The position numbers and the translations under genes were made by a program. A stretch of DNA of 64,000 bases from Azorinus chamasolen (Eukaryota; Mollusca; Bivalvia; Cardiida; Solecurtidae): assembly GCA_963576725.1 (NCBI GenBank), contig OY755242.1, positions 60,588,324-60,652,323 of the forward strand, read 5' to 3'. Positions 20,479-31,592 of this stretch are shown here, piece by piece. Below the pieces are notes generated by a model that saw only the letters and a list, made by a program, of their open reading frames with translations, was not told the origin of the DNA and did no database searches. The stretch's first letter is position 1, and every line of letters starts with the position of its first letter.

Positions 20479-21465
20479 AGAGATAATTATCACGACTACT
20501 GTTGGCCTGGAGTTAAGCTGGCGATCCTATCTGTCTGTTGGGCCTTAGTTCGGTCATGCATATCGTGACTCCACCAATGAAAAATAACAGTAAAATCCCT
20601 TTCTTTGAACCCTAAGCTACAACTGTCGTCTGCTTCATAAATGGCGCCTGCTCAATTTCCAATGAGAATGCATTCTTTGTAGCTGTTTGTATATATATAA
20701 AAAGAGAGTGTACAGAAAAACTGGATTTTTTATATGGTTCTATCTAAATTGTAGGTACAAAGCAGGACTGCGTTGGATTTTAACAGGGGATGTCCGTTAT
20801 TAGATCAAATTAAAGGTATTGACAATAAAATACGACAGGACAAATTTAGTCGTCTGCCAGATGCGTTTTTTCTCTTCCGGCCATTGTTAAAGTTCCCACA
20901 AGGCCATGCGAAGTTCTACTTCCTTTTGCACATGTGCAATGTTATTCTTTAGTCGACTTTAAACGTTGTAATCTAAACACCGATTTAGCCACGGGTGTAT
21001 ATCTTCTATTTTGAAAAAATGAATATCTAAAAATTAAAAAATACTTGTCGGCTGGATTTTCGTCGGATGAAAACAGTTTTGTTAGCCTCGATTTAGGCCG
21101 TTTGCACAAAAGTTCACTCAGTCGAGAACCTTGCTAAAGGGTTATGGAGTCATTTAATTTCAGAAGTGGGTCTCTAATTAACCTTTAATCGTGTTAAAGC
21201 ACCGCCGGGTTGTCATTTGTAGGCAGTTTAGAACCAGATGAGACGCCGTATAACTCGACATCGCACCAGGACCCAAGTTGTATGACACTTGGTGATAAGT
21301 CAAAGATCAAAAGTTGGAACTTGAACACTACTCCAGATCAAAGTTAACTGTTAAAATAATCGAGCAAAACGTGACACCTTGACAATGTTCATGTTCTGTT
21401 GCTTCAGTCAGTTGATCCCATAGATATCTTGATACCAGTCTCAAGTTCCCTTTGAAAAAGCGACC
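20479..21465. other. Mostly unique block with a D fragment
   Basis: Nearly 1 kb without a complete element. TGTCGTCTGCT occurs at 20624-20634. A decayed D core (TAGAACCAGATGAGACGCC ... CCAGGACCCAAGTTG) is at about 21226-21285. No exon recognised. Confidence 0.45.
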
Positions 21466-21640
21466 TTGAAACAGAGATCTAATTATGTCTTAGTAAGGCA
21501 TGTTGACGCTTAATGCAGGTACATGTAATAGGAATGCAGAAAGTTCCTATGAGCTGTAATACTTTTGCATTACGCAATCACCTGCTTTTTAAAACACCTA
21601 TGCTCAATAAATGAATGGCCACTTAAGACAGGGTTTTCTG
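21466..21640. mobile_element. MITE family C3, diverged
   Basis: Right end GGCCACTTAAGACAGGGTTT and CTG before TA at 21641-21642; the interior CGCTTAATGCAGGTACATGT and ATTACGCAATCACCTGC pair poorly. Confidence 0.72.
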
Positions 21641-21887
21641 TATCTTGTTACCAGTTTCAAGTTGTCTTTCCAACTCCAGGACTTTTGGTAAATAAATGAT
21701 ACTGTGCAACTCGTTCGGTGCCGATTAATTTCCATCTGCAACCACAGTGCCAGAGTTCGCGTGTTTTAAAAGTTTCATCTAAAACATAATTGGAGTACAA
21801 AACAGTTTGGATCCAAATTGGCTGCAAATATTATCACATATTCGCCCACTGCGACAAACCCAATGAGTCGCTGTAGCAATGAAAGAG

Positions 21888-22116
21888 TGAACCCTTTCCT
21901 CCATAAATACGCCTTTCTACGCCTCTGTAAAAGTCGCTTTTTGAAACCATTATGATAAATAGAGCATTTGCTCCTAAGGAGCGAATGCTCTATTTATCAC
22001 AGTGGTTTCAGAACTACAAAATTCTAAGAAAATCCCTTCCGCTAATTAATGCTCCTTTTTGGTAGATTTATTCAAAGAGGTTGGATCTAAAAATAGCCTA
22101 TGAGGTAGTGGGTTAA
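21888..22116 (-). mobile_element. A-B chimeric MITE with complete B hairpin
   Basis: The left terminus is family A half X (CCCTTTCCTCCATAAATACG, then CCTTTCTACGCC), but from CTCTGTAAAAGTCGCTTTTT on it is B. The hairpin is intact with the centre GCTCCTAAGGAGC. The B end ATAGCCTATGAGGTAGTGGG closes at TTAA 22113-22116. Confidence 0.87.
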
Positions 22117-22318
22117 CCCTGTTGAATATTTATTTAAGAAACAATGACTATTCTTTAGCTGAATTTGCATAATGGTATATATCTATTGGTAGAAACTGTA
22201 TAATATCCTAAGCAAACAGAACAGGCCATGTTCAGATGACTCCCGTTGGAGCTGTCTGGTCAGGGTCTACTCTGTTTGCAAAGGGACGGAAAAGTGTTTT
22301 TATGAAGTAAAGGGTTAA
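22113..22318 (-). mobile_element. MITE family A, abutting the chimera
   Basis: Shares TTAA 22113-22116 with the preceding element, second TTAA at 22315-22318. Half Y left, half X right. Core arms AAGCAAACAGAACAGGCC and CTACTCTGTTTGC pair, with ACTCCCGTTGGAGCT in the middle. Confidence 0.85.
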
Positions 22319-22424
22319 AGAACACAACATAATACAATACAATACAATAATACAATTACAAAGTAGGTCGTTCATATTTTTTATCGGTAAGAGGGTCGAT
22401 CTCTTAAGAGGATGGTCCAGATTC

Positions 22425-22935
22425 GATATCCGACTAGGCTGCCGTGTATCTGTAAGTCCTGTCGGTTGGCACTCTTCTTTATGAGGAGGTATCCGGCCGG
22501 TCAGTCATGTATTTGTAAGTCCTGTCGGTTTGCCGCTCTTCGTTGTGGAGAGGTATCCGACCGGACCATTATGTATCTGTAAGTGCTGTCGGTTGGCACT
22601 CTTCATTATGAGGAGGTATCCGACCGGTCAGTCATGTATCTGTATGTGCTGTCGGTTTGACGCTCTTCGTTGTGGGGAGGTATCCGACCGGACCATTATG
22701 TATCTGTAAGTGCTGTCGGTTGGCACTCTTTAATGTGGGGAGGTATCCGACCGGTCGGTCTTGTATTTGTAAGTGGTGTCGGTTTGAAGCTCTTCATTGT
22801 GGGGATGTATCCGACCGGACCATTATGTATCTGTAAGTGCTGTCGGTTTGAAGCTCTTCATTGTGGGGAGGTATCCGACCGGACTATTATAATGTATCTG
22901 TATGTCTTGTAGACTAACACTCTTCCTTATGAGGA
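22425..22935. repeat. Minisatellite, 64-bp unit with alternating subtypes
   Basis: Eight units, AGGTATCCGACCGG recurring at 22487, 22551, 22614, 22678, 22741, 22805 and 22869 (spacing 63 or 64). Units alternate between GGTTGGCACTCTTC and GGTTTGACGCTCTTC types through the middle, giving a ~127-bp higher-order period. Confidence 0.93.
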
Positions 22936-23445
22936 TACAAAATGCATGTAAATAAATAAACATCACAGTGAGGATTTTAAATTACATGTCAATAGAGAAA
23001 CATAAGAAAAGCAAAAAAACGATGAGCGACCGACAAAATGATCAGACCGTTATGGTTCTTAGAAAACGCCGGGCTAAAATGTTTGAGAGAGACAAAGTAC
23101 ATGTCACAATTTGCAGTCAAACGGTAAATCTCTTTACCAAAATTGAAACTGTCACCAAATAAAAACTTCTCCGGCCGTTATTTCAAAATTATTTAAATTT
23201 GACTAAATTGACAATAAACTAATATAAAAAACAAGCACCCGAGACATCTGCACATCTGACAGATAAAAAAATCCCCGTTACAACGAATGTTCTAATTTGA
23301 TACATATTTTTTTCTAATCAGCCATCTCACACAATAATCAGAGATACCTTAATTTGTTCCATTAATAAGGTTTTATCCTGTTAAGCGAAAGCAGATGAAA
23401 TGTTAATTAAATGAAGCGTTTAACCTTTAGCTTGCTGCAGGAGCA
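22936..23445. other. Unique AT-rich spacer
   Basis: No element. A 64-codon frame at 22968-23162 has no supporting signal. Confidence 0.4.
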
Positions 23446-23699
23446 TTAACCCTTTCTTTCATATAAACCTGTTTTTGCGCATTTGCAAACAGAGTTGAAC
23501 CATATCAGACGGCTCCTATAGGAACTGTCTGATCAGGGTCTGTTCAGTTTGCTAATGGAATTTGATAGATCTGTTTCTTTACTTTTTAAAATCGCTTCAA
23601 TGTTCCACCGTCCATATTTCATTATAAATAACTATTTTGTCCATGTATATTCAGTAAGTATTGAACTTTGGAATAAACATAGAACAGGGAAATGGTTAA
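23446..23699 (+). mobile_element. MITE family A2, complete
   Basis: 254 bp with TTAA at both ends. Core GCAAACAGAGTTGAACCATA ... GGCTCCTATAGGAACTGTC, right half A2 (ATGGAATTTGATAGATCTGT) ending ACAGGGAAATGG. A good reference copy for A2. Confidence 0.92.
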
Positions 23700-23701
23700 T
23701 T

Positions 23702-24152
23702 ATTACAGATATCAAAGCAACAAATGAAGCAGGGTACTCCAATACTAAAATGGCCCTTTGTCCACCAAACCCTATGTTGTGACCATTCTTTAGAATCGCT
23801 TTGAAAAGACAATTCTAAAGAGTGGTCACAACATACAGTTTAGTGGAGAAATAAAGGGATTATATTGTAGAAAATGTTTTAACCCTTCGCTTGCTATTCA
23901 CGTCAATATACGTACCTGTAAATAGTGAAGACCCAGATGAGACAGCTCCTGCAGGAGCTGTCTCATCAGGGTCTGCACTATTTACAAGTTGATTGTGCAA
24001 CCAGTGCCCTCCACAGCAGTGATTGCACAGCGAAATACTTGTACACAGTGAAGAGATATGTAATTATACAGCAGGGCATGGGTAAAGAAGGAGAAATGTA
24101 TTTTAAAATTCAGCAAGCGAAGGGTTAAGTATGCATCTAATCTGGACCTCTG
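23702..24152 (+). mobile_element. MITE family E interrupted by family F
   Basis: Left part CCAATACTAAAATGGCCCTT with hairpin arms GTTGTGACCATTCTTTAGAA and TTCTAAAGAGTGGTCACAAC. It runs to GAAAATGTTTTAA, where F is inserted, and resumes as GTATGCATCTAATCTGGACC. Confidence 0.85.
23879..24128. mobile_element. MITE family F, copy 1, nested in family E
   Basis: 250 bp including TTAA at both sides. Terminal inverted repeats CCCTTCGCTTGCT match over 13 bp. The hairpin is GTAAATAGTGAAGACCCAGA and its partner, centred on GCTCCTGCAGGAGC. The target TTAA is present in the E consensus, so insertion is clean. A 67-codon frame inside is incidental. Confidence 0.95.
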
Positions 24153-24327
24153 ATTATTATACAGATCAGACGCGCAGTAACTTGGTGTTTTTCCAGGACC
24201 CAACTAGTTAGCACTCTGTTCATGATTTGAAAAAGAAAAGTAAGATAACTAAAACCAGAAACCTGATGTGGACGATACGTTCTTCTTACGAACGTTTACC
24301 CAGCAGGCTAAAGGTTAAATGTCGAAT

Positions 24328-24600
24328 TTAACCCTTTTCTTCATTTAAACGGATTTTCACGCATCTGCAATCAGAAAAGGCCCAGAACAGACGGCTCCTA
24401 TAGGTGCCGTCTGGTCAGGGTATAGGGACCGTATGAATGGTTTACTCTGTTCGCTAATGGAATTTGATATATGTGTTAATTTACTTTTTAAAATGGCTAT
24501 AATGTTCCGTCTTCCATATTTCATTATAACTGTTTTGATCATGAATATTCAGTAGGTATTGAAATTTGGAATATTTTTAGAACAGCAGGGAAAAGGTTCA
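24328..24600 (+). mobile_element. MITE family A2
   Basis: TTAACCCTTTTCTTCATTTA left, A2 right half ending AACAGCAGGGAAAAGG and TTCA. Core tip GGCTCCTATAGGTGCC; a short insertion (ATAGGGACCGTATGAATGG) interrupts the right arm. Confidence 0.85.
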
Positions 24601-24668
24601 TCATTGGTTGTTTCATGCCCCAATCATCACCGTTACCGTTTGATCTGGTAGTTATATGTACATGTATA

Positions 24669-24980
24669 CAGCAGAACCAGTTTTAACCCTTCGCTTGCTA
24701 TTCACGTCAATATACCTACCTGTAAATAGTGAAGACCCAGGTGAGACAGCTCCTGCAGGAGCTGTCTCATCAGGGTCTGCACTATTTACAAGTTGATTGT
24801 GCAACCAGTGCACTCCACAGCAGTGATTGCACAGCGAAATACTTGTACACAGTCAAGATATATGTAATTATACAACAGGGCATGGGTAAAGAAGGAGAAA
24901 TTTATTTTAAAATTCAGCAAGAGAAGGGTTAAGACCCTTATATTCAATAAATGAATTGCCTTTTAGGACGGGTTCTATCG
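24669..24980. mobile_element. MITE family C3, deleted, carrying family F
   Basis: Left end CAGCAGAACCAGTT after TA at 24667-24668, then F at a TTAA. It resumes as GACCCTTATATTCAATAAAT and ends GACGGGTTCTATCG with TA at 24981-24982. The central hairpin of C3 is missing. Confidence 0.8.
24683..24932. mobile_element. MITE family F, copy 2, nested in family C3
   Basis: Also exactly 250 bp with TTAA on both sides. It differs from copy 1 at roughly eight positions by eye (about 97% identical), with the same hairpin centre GCTCCTGCAGGAGC. The two copies are only ~800 bp apart. Confidence 0.95.
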
Positions 24981-25004
24981 TATATCAACACTCCCGTCTC
25001 ATGG

Positions 25005-25204
25005 CAATGTAAGCTCCTGTATGAGCCGTCTGATCAGGGTCTGCTCTCTTTGATTATGATGTAATATATATATTTTATATGTCTGATTCTACAGTTTCTG
25101 CTATAGCCATAACTTCATGTGTCCATGTACTATTATGACAATTAATCTAATTAATATTCATGATGTCATTATTTTTACATGAATATTCACGTATTAATGG
25201 TTAA
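25005..25204 (+). mobile_element. MITE family A, left end lost
   Basis: Starts inside the core (AAGCTCCTGTATGAGCCGTC), then a complete half Y (TTAATATTCATGATGTCATT) to TTAA at 25201-25204. Confidence 0.78.
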
Positions 25205-25854
25205 GGCAGGCGGCAGCGCATTGTTCATATATCCGCAACGTGGTCCGTCCAGGTGCACGGATTCCTCCTCTTCATCGAGCGTGTTGTGGCGAGATAATAT
25301 CAGTTTTATTTCAAAATCAATGAACAATCGCTTCCAAGTTTTGCAGGTAAAATTGAGTTTTGGTGTTGCTGCTGTAACCGAGATTCGAGTGTAAACAAAA
25401 GTTGCATCCCTTGAATGCAAAACTGTCGTCTGATTACTAAATTGTCGTCTGCTGAAAATCTCTTTATTCACTGCACCGATAATGTGTGATACCATCATGA
25501 TCTCAGAATCGAAATACATGTACTATATTGTGATCAGATTTATCTAGTTTTAGTATTCGATCTAAATCAATAATGCATACAAATACGAGTAAAACAAAAG
25601 TTCAATACACCAAAATATATCGGAATAACTGATGGCAAAGGATGCAATAGATTAATAAGTTACCATGGCAACGGATCTTACAAAGAGCATGTATGTAGTG
25701 TCTACTTGCTATGCTATTCTTAGAGTCGCGTTAGGCCAGCTTACACATTGTGTATTATTAAAGTTGTATTGAATTGTTTTTTACCTTTCGGATACTAATT
25801 GCAATTAATTCTTCAAATGGTTTTTATCTGCTACCTATTTTAGGAGATGCATGT
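25205..25854. other. Unique spacer
   Basis: Moderately GC-rich at 25200-25300. Two TGTCGTCTG motifs at 25424 and 25443. Open frames on both strands overlap but show no recognisable protein. Confidence 0.4.
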
Positions 25855-26020
25855 GCAGTAAAAACTTGATACTTCGAAATTTTAGTAATGAGGAATTGAT
25901 GATTTTCATGCAGACGGCTGCTTAATGCATGGTGAAAGTCATGCACAAAGCTCCTAGAAAATCTCTTAGAAAAGCAGAATAGGGACTAGTTTAGTCGGTC
26001 ACTATATACAGGTTTTACAA
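25855..26020. mobile_element. MITE family C6 remnant
   Basis: CAGTAAAAACTTGATACTTC start, GGCTGCTTAATGCATGGTGA arm, and a worn right end GTCACTATATACAGGTTTTA. Second half of the hairpin is missing. Confidence 0.65.
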
Positions 26021-26799
26021 TATCATGTTTATGTATAGTATACATATATATATACGTTGTTTCGTGAACCTGTAACATCAAATAGGATTCTGATATCAAA
26101 GTAATTTTAACTCATTTTGATGAGCAAATTCAGAATAAATGTTATTATGTTTCTTTCTCAATCTCTTAACACTGGAGGAAAACATTAAAACATTTGCAGA
26201 TAGATTGTTTCCAGATTATGTTGATATTTTCACAATATATGAAAAGAAATGGAAGAAAAATATTATATAACAATGCAAGCAGGCGTCATTTTTGCTAAAG
26301 TGCAAAAACATCGACAACACGACAACATCGACCCATTCAATATTTCTGGGGTAATTTCTAAAAAGAATCAGCGCGGTGGTCCAACTGAAATTTCAGTTGA
26401 CAAATTTCGCTCCAATTCCGTCGCTTGGCATTGTATTACCCTAGGAATTATACCAACTATCTCGGATTCATCAAGCGAATCATTTGAGATAACTGACTTC
26501 CAAATCCCGAGGGATGAAAATTGTGAAAACAGTTGTTTTAACTAATTTCAACTAATTTCAACACAATTGATATAATGAATTAAATAACATTTTAATCAAA
26601 TTCCAAGTCGCTTTCAACTAATGGATTGAATTACGAATTCAGATTCAATCTTTGAAATGTTGCTGCTATGTATAAGGAACCTTCTGATCAAGGTCTGCTC
26701 TGTTTGGTTCAGTCTTTATGTCCAGAGGTCACACCTGCAAAACAGACACTCCTTCAAAAGAAATTTGGATTGGTTCATGGTAGAATTGGGGAGAATCCA
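26021..26799. other. Unique spacer with an unsupported 98-codon frame
   Basis: Contains an open frame at 26249-26545 whose product I do not recognise; base composition and lack of splice signals argue against a gene. A small family A arm (TTCTGATCAAGGTCTGCTCT) lies near 26680. Confidence 0.4.
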
Positions 26800-27014
26800 T
26801 TGAACTATTTGACTACCAGTGTCGCATCTATGATTACCTATACAAACAGTTTGGATCCAGATGAGACGCCAAGTAATTCGGCGTCTCATCTCGATCCAAA
26901 CTGTTTGTTACCGTGGCTATATTATTTTTAAACAAAAACGAAGAAAAAGAAAAAAAAGAAAATTGTACCAGGCGACACAGTTTGTAGGCAACAACATTTG
27001 GCAGCGAAAGAGAT
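26800..27014 (+). mobile_element. MITE family D, well preserved hairpin
   Basis: Left flank GTCGCATCTATGATTACC. The hairpin AACAGTTTGGATCCAGATGA pairs with CATCTCGATCCAAACTGTTT round GACGCCAAGTAATTCGGCGTC. The tail is A-rich and ends ACATTTGGCAGCGAAAG. Confidence 0.87.
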
Positions 27015-27282
27015 AGAAACGGAAACTGAAACATTTTGAGTAATATCATTGGGTAAGGTCCATTTGGCTTTTAGAAAACAGTGTAAACCCACACAAGTTG
27101 TGGAATCAGTTTGAATTCATTCTCAAACAACTGATTGGTCAGATGCTTGAGAATGAACTTAGACTCAAGTTAAACATGAAATAGCCCATGTTCTTTCAGT
27201 ACAATCTATCTACTCTCGCGACATATACAAACAGATTAGGCTCAGATCAGAGGGAACGGGTCCTCTAATCAGGGTATGTATA

Positions 27283-27486
27283 CAGTAAAACCTCTCTATA
27301 ACGGACACTAAATTACATCAAGTATTTTGTGTAAAAGGCAGGTGGCTGCTTAAAGCAAGGTGAAAGTAAAATAGAACACTCCTATAGGAGCGTTCTGTTT
27401 TACTTTCACCTTGTTTTAAGCAGTCACCTGCCCTAAATATCAACTAATTAACACAATTTAGTGGTCGTTATAGAGAGGTTTCACTG
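27283..27486. mobile_element. MITE family C, complete
   Basis: 204 bp between TA at 27281-27282 and 27487-27488. Core CTCCTATAGGAG at 27379-27390, with one arm AGAACA and the other CGTTCT. The preceding 60 bp hold a worn A- or D-type hairpin piece (ACAAACAGATTAGGCTCAGA). Confidence 0.92.
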
Positions 27487-27641
27487 TAGTTAAACATACC
27501 AAGTATTGTTAAAGATAGTCCATACGATAAATGACCATGTTACAAACTGACAAGCATTGTTAAAGTAAGTTCACATGATAATTGAGCATGTTACAAACTA
27601 CACTTGGAGGATATTATTTTATGTTTATAGGGGTTAAATGT

Positions 27642-27700
27642 GTTAACGCTTTAATTCATGAATATTTATGTAGGAAATAATGACATCGTTCGTATTAAAT
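27642..27700 (-). mobile_element. Family A half Y fragment
   Basis: TTAATTCATGAATATTTATG and GGAAATAATGACATCG only. Confidence 0.5.
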
Positions 27701-27937
27701 GGATGGCTTTGGCTTGGTTTCCATGCAGTTCCTGCCATTTTGGCAGCAATTGTGAAGTAAGCAATGTTTGAAAATCGTTTTTGATGTTTTATAGTGAGAA
27801 TATAACGTGAAATAAAACAGTGAATGAAACGCCACTTTGAACCCTGAAGGTGATGTTAGCCTTAGCAGATCCAAAGTAAATGCTAAACAAAACTGCTAAA
27901 TTGTCAAATGGATTCTTCTAAAATTCAAACAGGTCAA

Positions 27938-28074
27938 ACTTACCGTGAATATTCAGGAATATTTCTAAAGAAAAGTGTAATATGACAAACAGTGCAGTGT
28001 AGGAACCCTCTCATCTGCGTCTACACTGTTTGCAAAGGACATCAGTGTCTCGTTTCCCGCACTGAAATGGTTAA
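27938..28074. mobile_element. Degraded palindromic TTAA element
   Basis: GACAAACAGTGCAGTGTAGG and TCTACACTGTTTGCAAAGG form a short imperfect hairpin; the right side ends CACTGAAATGG with TTAA. It resembles A or D but fits neither well. Confidence 0.45.
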
Positions 28075-28296
28075 TAATTGAACTAACTCGAAATAGAAAT
28101 AATTCACTCAATGTGCCATAAGGTATTTGATAGTATACGTCCCATTCGTTTCCTTCCTCGTATGTTGCATACTTTTTTTTATATAAAATGTAGGTGTTGG
28201 AATTGTTGACGGAGTGGCGCATAGGTTGAATGTTGAAACATTTACTCCAAACTGTTATCAAAATTCAACATCAGATCGCTTGTTGGAGGATAGAGG

Positions 28297-28535
28297 TTAA
28301 CCCATTCCTACCCCTAGACTATTTTTAGACCTACCCTCTTTGAATACATATCCGATAGGGAGCATTTACTAGAGAAAAGGAAAAGTTTATAATTGTGTAG
28401 TTTTTAAACCATTGTGATAAATAGAGCACTTGCTCCATTGAAACAAATGCTAGATATGTATAATGTATGACAATGATTTCAAAGAATGACGTTTACAGAG
28501 GCGTCAAAAGGCTTCAGCAGGAAGGAATGAGTTAA
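28297..28535 (+). mobile_element. MITE family B, decayed right arm
   Basis: TTAA at both ends. Left arm AAACCATTGTGATAAATAGA is intact, the right arm is scrambled (ATGCTAGATATGTATAATGT). The flanks match other B copies. Confidence 0.87.
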
Positions 28536-29658
28536 TAAAAAAGTTGCGCTGTCCTATATTCTTGGGGGTATTTGCGTTTTGTATGCAGGTAGATATTTGA
28601 TGTTCTCACCCTAAATTGTCTGTAGTTCTGTGATTTTTTTACTATTTCTTATGACGAGTATTGTATAGCTATTGAATTGCAGTCGTCTTTCAATTGTTCA
28701 TTTTACGGCGAGCAATAACCTCCGGAGTGGTGAATTTCTGCGGAGCTGTCACAAGTGGTTAGGACTAACGCTTTGAAGAAGCGACACATATAGCATTAGA
28801 AGGAATCAGGGTAAAATGACCAGTCTGCCAGGCCAATATGGATCCAGACCAGACCCAGTGTTTGTGGCGCCCTGTTACAGTAGTCCATTTCATGCACTGT
28901 ATCTTATAATATATACGAATTTTGTTGCTTAGTTTTGTTTGTAAAACTATAGGAAAAGGGTAATATCGAAGCAGACAACACTTTCCGGATGTGGAAAGGA
29001 TCTAACATATTTTGGCGCTCACTTTCACCAGAAAAGTCCTAATCGTAGAAGACACTTGACGGCCATAATACAGCAGTCGCAAATCATGGAACTATCGTCT
29101 GCTAGCAAATTAAAGACATAATTCGACTTGGCGCTAATTGAAATGAATACTTCGTCCCCCACTCTTGTGTAGAAGGATTCAGGAACAATTACACAGATTA
29201 TAGGAATTCTTTTGACTCCTAGTAAATTCCAATCTCTCAAAGATATCCTGAAAAAGGCACAAACGCCGCCTTAATTTCTTTGTCTCTCCACCGTTTAAAT
29301 TATGAGGGCTGAAACGTGTTTGTTTGGTATTATATTACTCCGGTAATTGTCGGAGAATGGCTTTTAGCCGCTGGCGATATGAGCGTCTAGGGGCCAGGAA
29401 AATGACCTCATGGTCGCTATTTAGGGAACAGATTTCTGTTTTTTTCTTTAACCATTTGAAAGTCTAGGTGCTTTATATAAGCTCTGTTCGAAATACATGT
29501 ATATATACATGTATATATATATGGGAATTGTCAAAATAAGTCCAGGCTATCAACGCATCTCGATATATTTAAGTACATGTATTGAAATGGGAACCACCCT
29601 CAAACTGTATGACCTATATACCGGTATATAAGTGTAAAACATGTCACGAATGTAATTA
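28536..29658. other. Unique block
   Basis: More than 1 kb without a recognised element apart from a TATATACATG palindromic run at 29491-29521. No exon recognised. Confidence 0.4.
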
Positions 29659-29952
29659 CAGTAGAACGTGCCTTAAGCGGCCATCAAAAATAGGTCTAAT
29701 TATCGGTCTGTAAGGCATATGGTGGCTTAATGCAGGTCAAAAGTAATGCAGAAAGCTCATATAGGAGCTTTCTGCACTACTTTTGCCCTGCATAAAGCTT
29801 TTTAACACTCCTATGTTCAATAAATAAATGAACGCTTAGGAAGTTATATACGTTTGTTTAACCCTTTTCCTTTGAATATTCATGTAATTATGAAGAGGCC
29901 CCACAGCAGGGCAAATAACCAAATGAATGGCCGCTTAGGACAGTTTCTACTG
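29659..29952. mobile_element. MITE family C3 with inserted A fragment
   Basis: CAGTAGAACGTGCCTTAAGC after TA; hairpin AATGCAGAAAGCTCATATAG and its partner; right end GCTTAGGACAGTTTCTACTG before TA 29953-29954. The right flank appears twice, separated by a family A fragment starting TTAACCCTTTTCC at 29858. Confidence 0.83.
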
Positions 29953-30121
29953 TAGAGTGACCATAATGAAACACGCGCTTAACATTCACCTAACGAGGTA
30001 AGTCCATGCTCCATATCAACATTAATACGTACATTCCTGCATTAAAACTCAAGAGACAATGCCAGCATTCAACGATGGGTTTTCTGTTTCGGAAGAAAAA
30101 TCGCGAATAAGCACATATATG

Positions 30122-30413
30122 CAGTTGAACTTCAATATATCGAACTCTGATAACTCGAAGTTCGGGATAACTCGAAGTAAATGTTCGGTCCTTCCAAAAC
30201 CTTACCATACAATTTTTTTTCTAAAATGTTTCGCTATTCATATCTTGAGACATATGTGACGGCTTAACGCAGGTCGCTTTCAACATTGGTTTAGGCCTGC
30301 ATTAAGCTTTGAATTTGAGAAATTGTTCAGATTAGAAATCGGATGACTGGAAATTCTGTTATTTCGAAGTAATTCTATGGTCCCTTGAAGTTCGAGATAT
30401 CGAAGTTTCGCTG
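30122..30413. mobile_element. MITE family C4 (pogo-like)
   Basis: Ends CAGTTGAACTTCAATATATC and GATATCGAAGTTTCGCTG. Repeated TAACTCGAAGT motifs follow the left end. The interior has CTTAACGCAGGTC and GCCTGCATTAAGC, the same outer arm as C3, but the hairpin tip is deleted. Confidence 0.83.
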
Positions 30414-30524
30414 TATACGCATTGTTTCGCAGTATATCCTGAAATAATCATTCCACATCACATTTGCGTAGGGACCATTCTGTCAATAAAGTACAAGGGG
30501 GTGGGGGAGGGGGGCTTTTCTGTA

Positions 30525-30722
30525 CCCCCCTCTAAAGCGGAATTCTAGAAGAGAGGAATGTATATACTTTTAGGCAGGTGACTGCTTAATGCATGGTGAA
30601 AGTCATGCAAAAAGCCCATTGAGAAGCTTTCTGCACGACTTTCATTCTATCTTAAGCTGCCGCCTGTCTCCAAGACCGATACGTATACTAAATTGAACGT
30701 CTGATTTAGAGAGGTTTTACTG
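30525..30722. mobile_element. MITE family C5
   Basis: Left end reads CCCCCCTCTAAAGCGGAATT (worn), right end GATTTAGAGAGGTTTTACTG followed by TA. Hairpin arms GACTGCTTAATGCATGGTGA and CTATCTTAAGCTGCC, tip AAGCCCATTGAGAAGCTT. Confidence 0.8.
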
Positions 30723-31592
30723 TATATATCCATAGAATAGGCATAATTTTTTAAGACCCGTCCCAGTACAACACAGATGCATGTACAGAATTGGTTAATC
30801 TCAATAAATACATCATCCTCACCATGTATCACTTTCAAAGCGGACACTTAGAAATACAATGCACAATACCAAACAATTAGTGCATATGGTTCTTAACAAG
30901 ATAAATAGTGTATACGTATTTTGCAAAATTTAACATTAAACGTACAACGTCTGCAGGGTCTGTGAACTTATACGACGGATTACATACCGCGTCAAATTGC
31001 TCCAGAAAATTACTTTTTCTTATATTCAAATTCAATTTCAAAACCTCTGGAAACAGATAAAGCACATCTTTCCTCATATGAGAAATAGTGCTTTTAGCGA
31101 CATCTGTCGGTAGAATACTCCATCATTTTTGGAAAATAGATTTAGAAATAGATTTTGTTTCAGGTTTTATCTCCAAGCGATTTTTGTCTTCTAAATGACA
31201 GAAGAAAAGTATCTCGCTCAGTTCTCGCTAATACGGTTGTAATCGCACTAAAGGCTTTCCTCGAACAGTATCATCCTTTCAACGTTACCAATGTTTACAT
31301 TCGTCAAAAAACATAGCGTGCTATGTTTAAACTTGAAAATATACTGTAAACTTCACACTTACTTCAGCAAGTGCGATAAAATTGTACACGAATCTAATCA
31401 ATGGCAAGAATCCAATTTTCCTGGTGTATGATCTGGATCAAGAAGATTTTCCAATTGTTGATGATGGTACACAGTCGCTTGTAGTAAGGACAAGTACCAA
31501 TTCCATTATGTTTTGTATAAATTATTCATAGTAAACAAGAAGAGTGGCAGACTGGTCGCCTCACATTAGTGCCGCTTTTTCTCCTTTTCCAG
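30723..31592. other. Unique block
   Basis: About 870 bp free of recognised repeats. Small overlapping frames, none convincing. Confidence 0.4.

Noticed and set aside
23925..24932. Two near-identical 67-codon frames suggesting a duplicated small gene
   Set aside because: They lie inside the two family F transposon copies and include the hairpin; identity reflects the element.
26249..26545. 98-codon open frame with a real ATG
   Set aside because: Product not recognised, AT-rich context, no splice or promoter signal; treated as chance.
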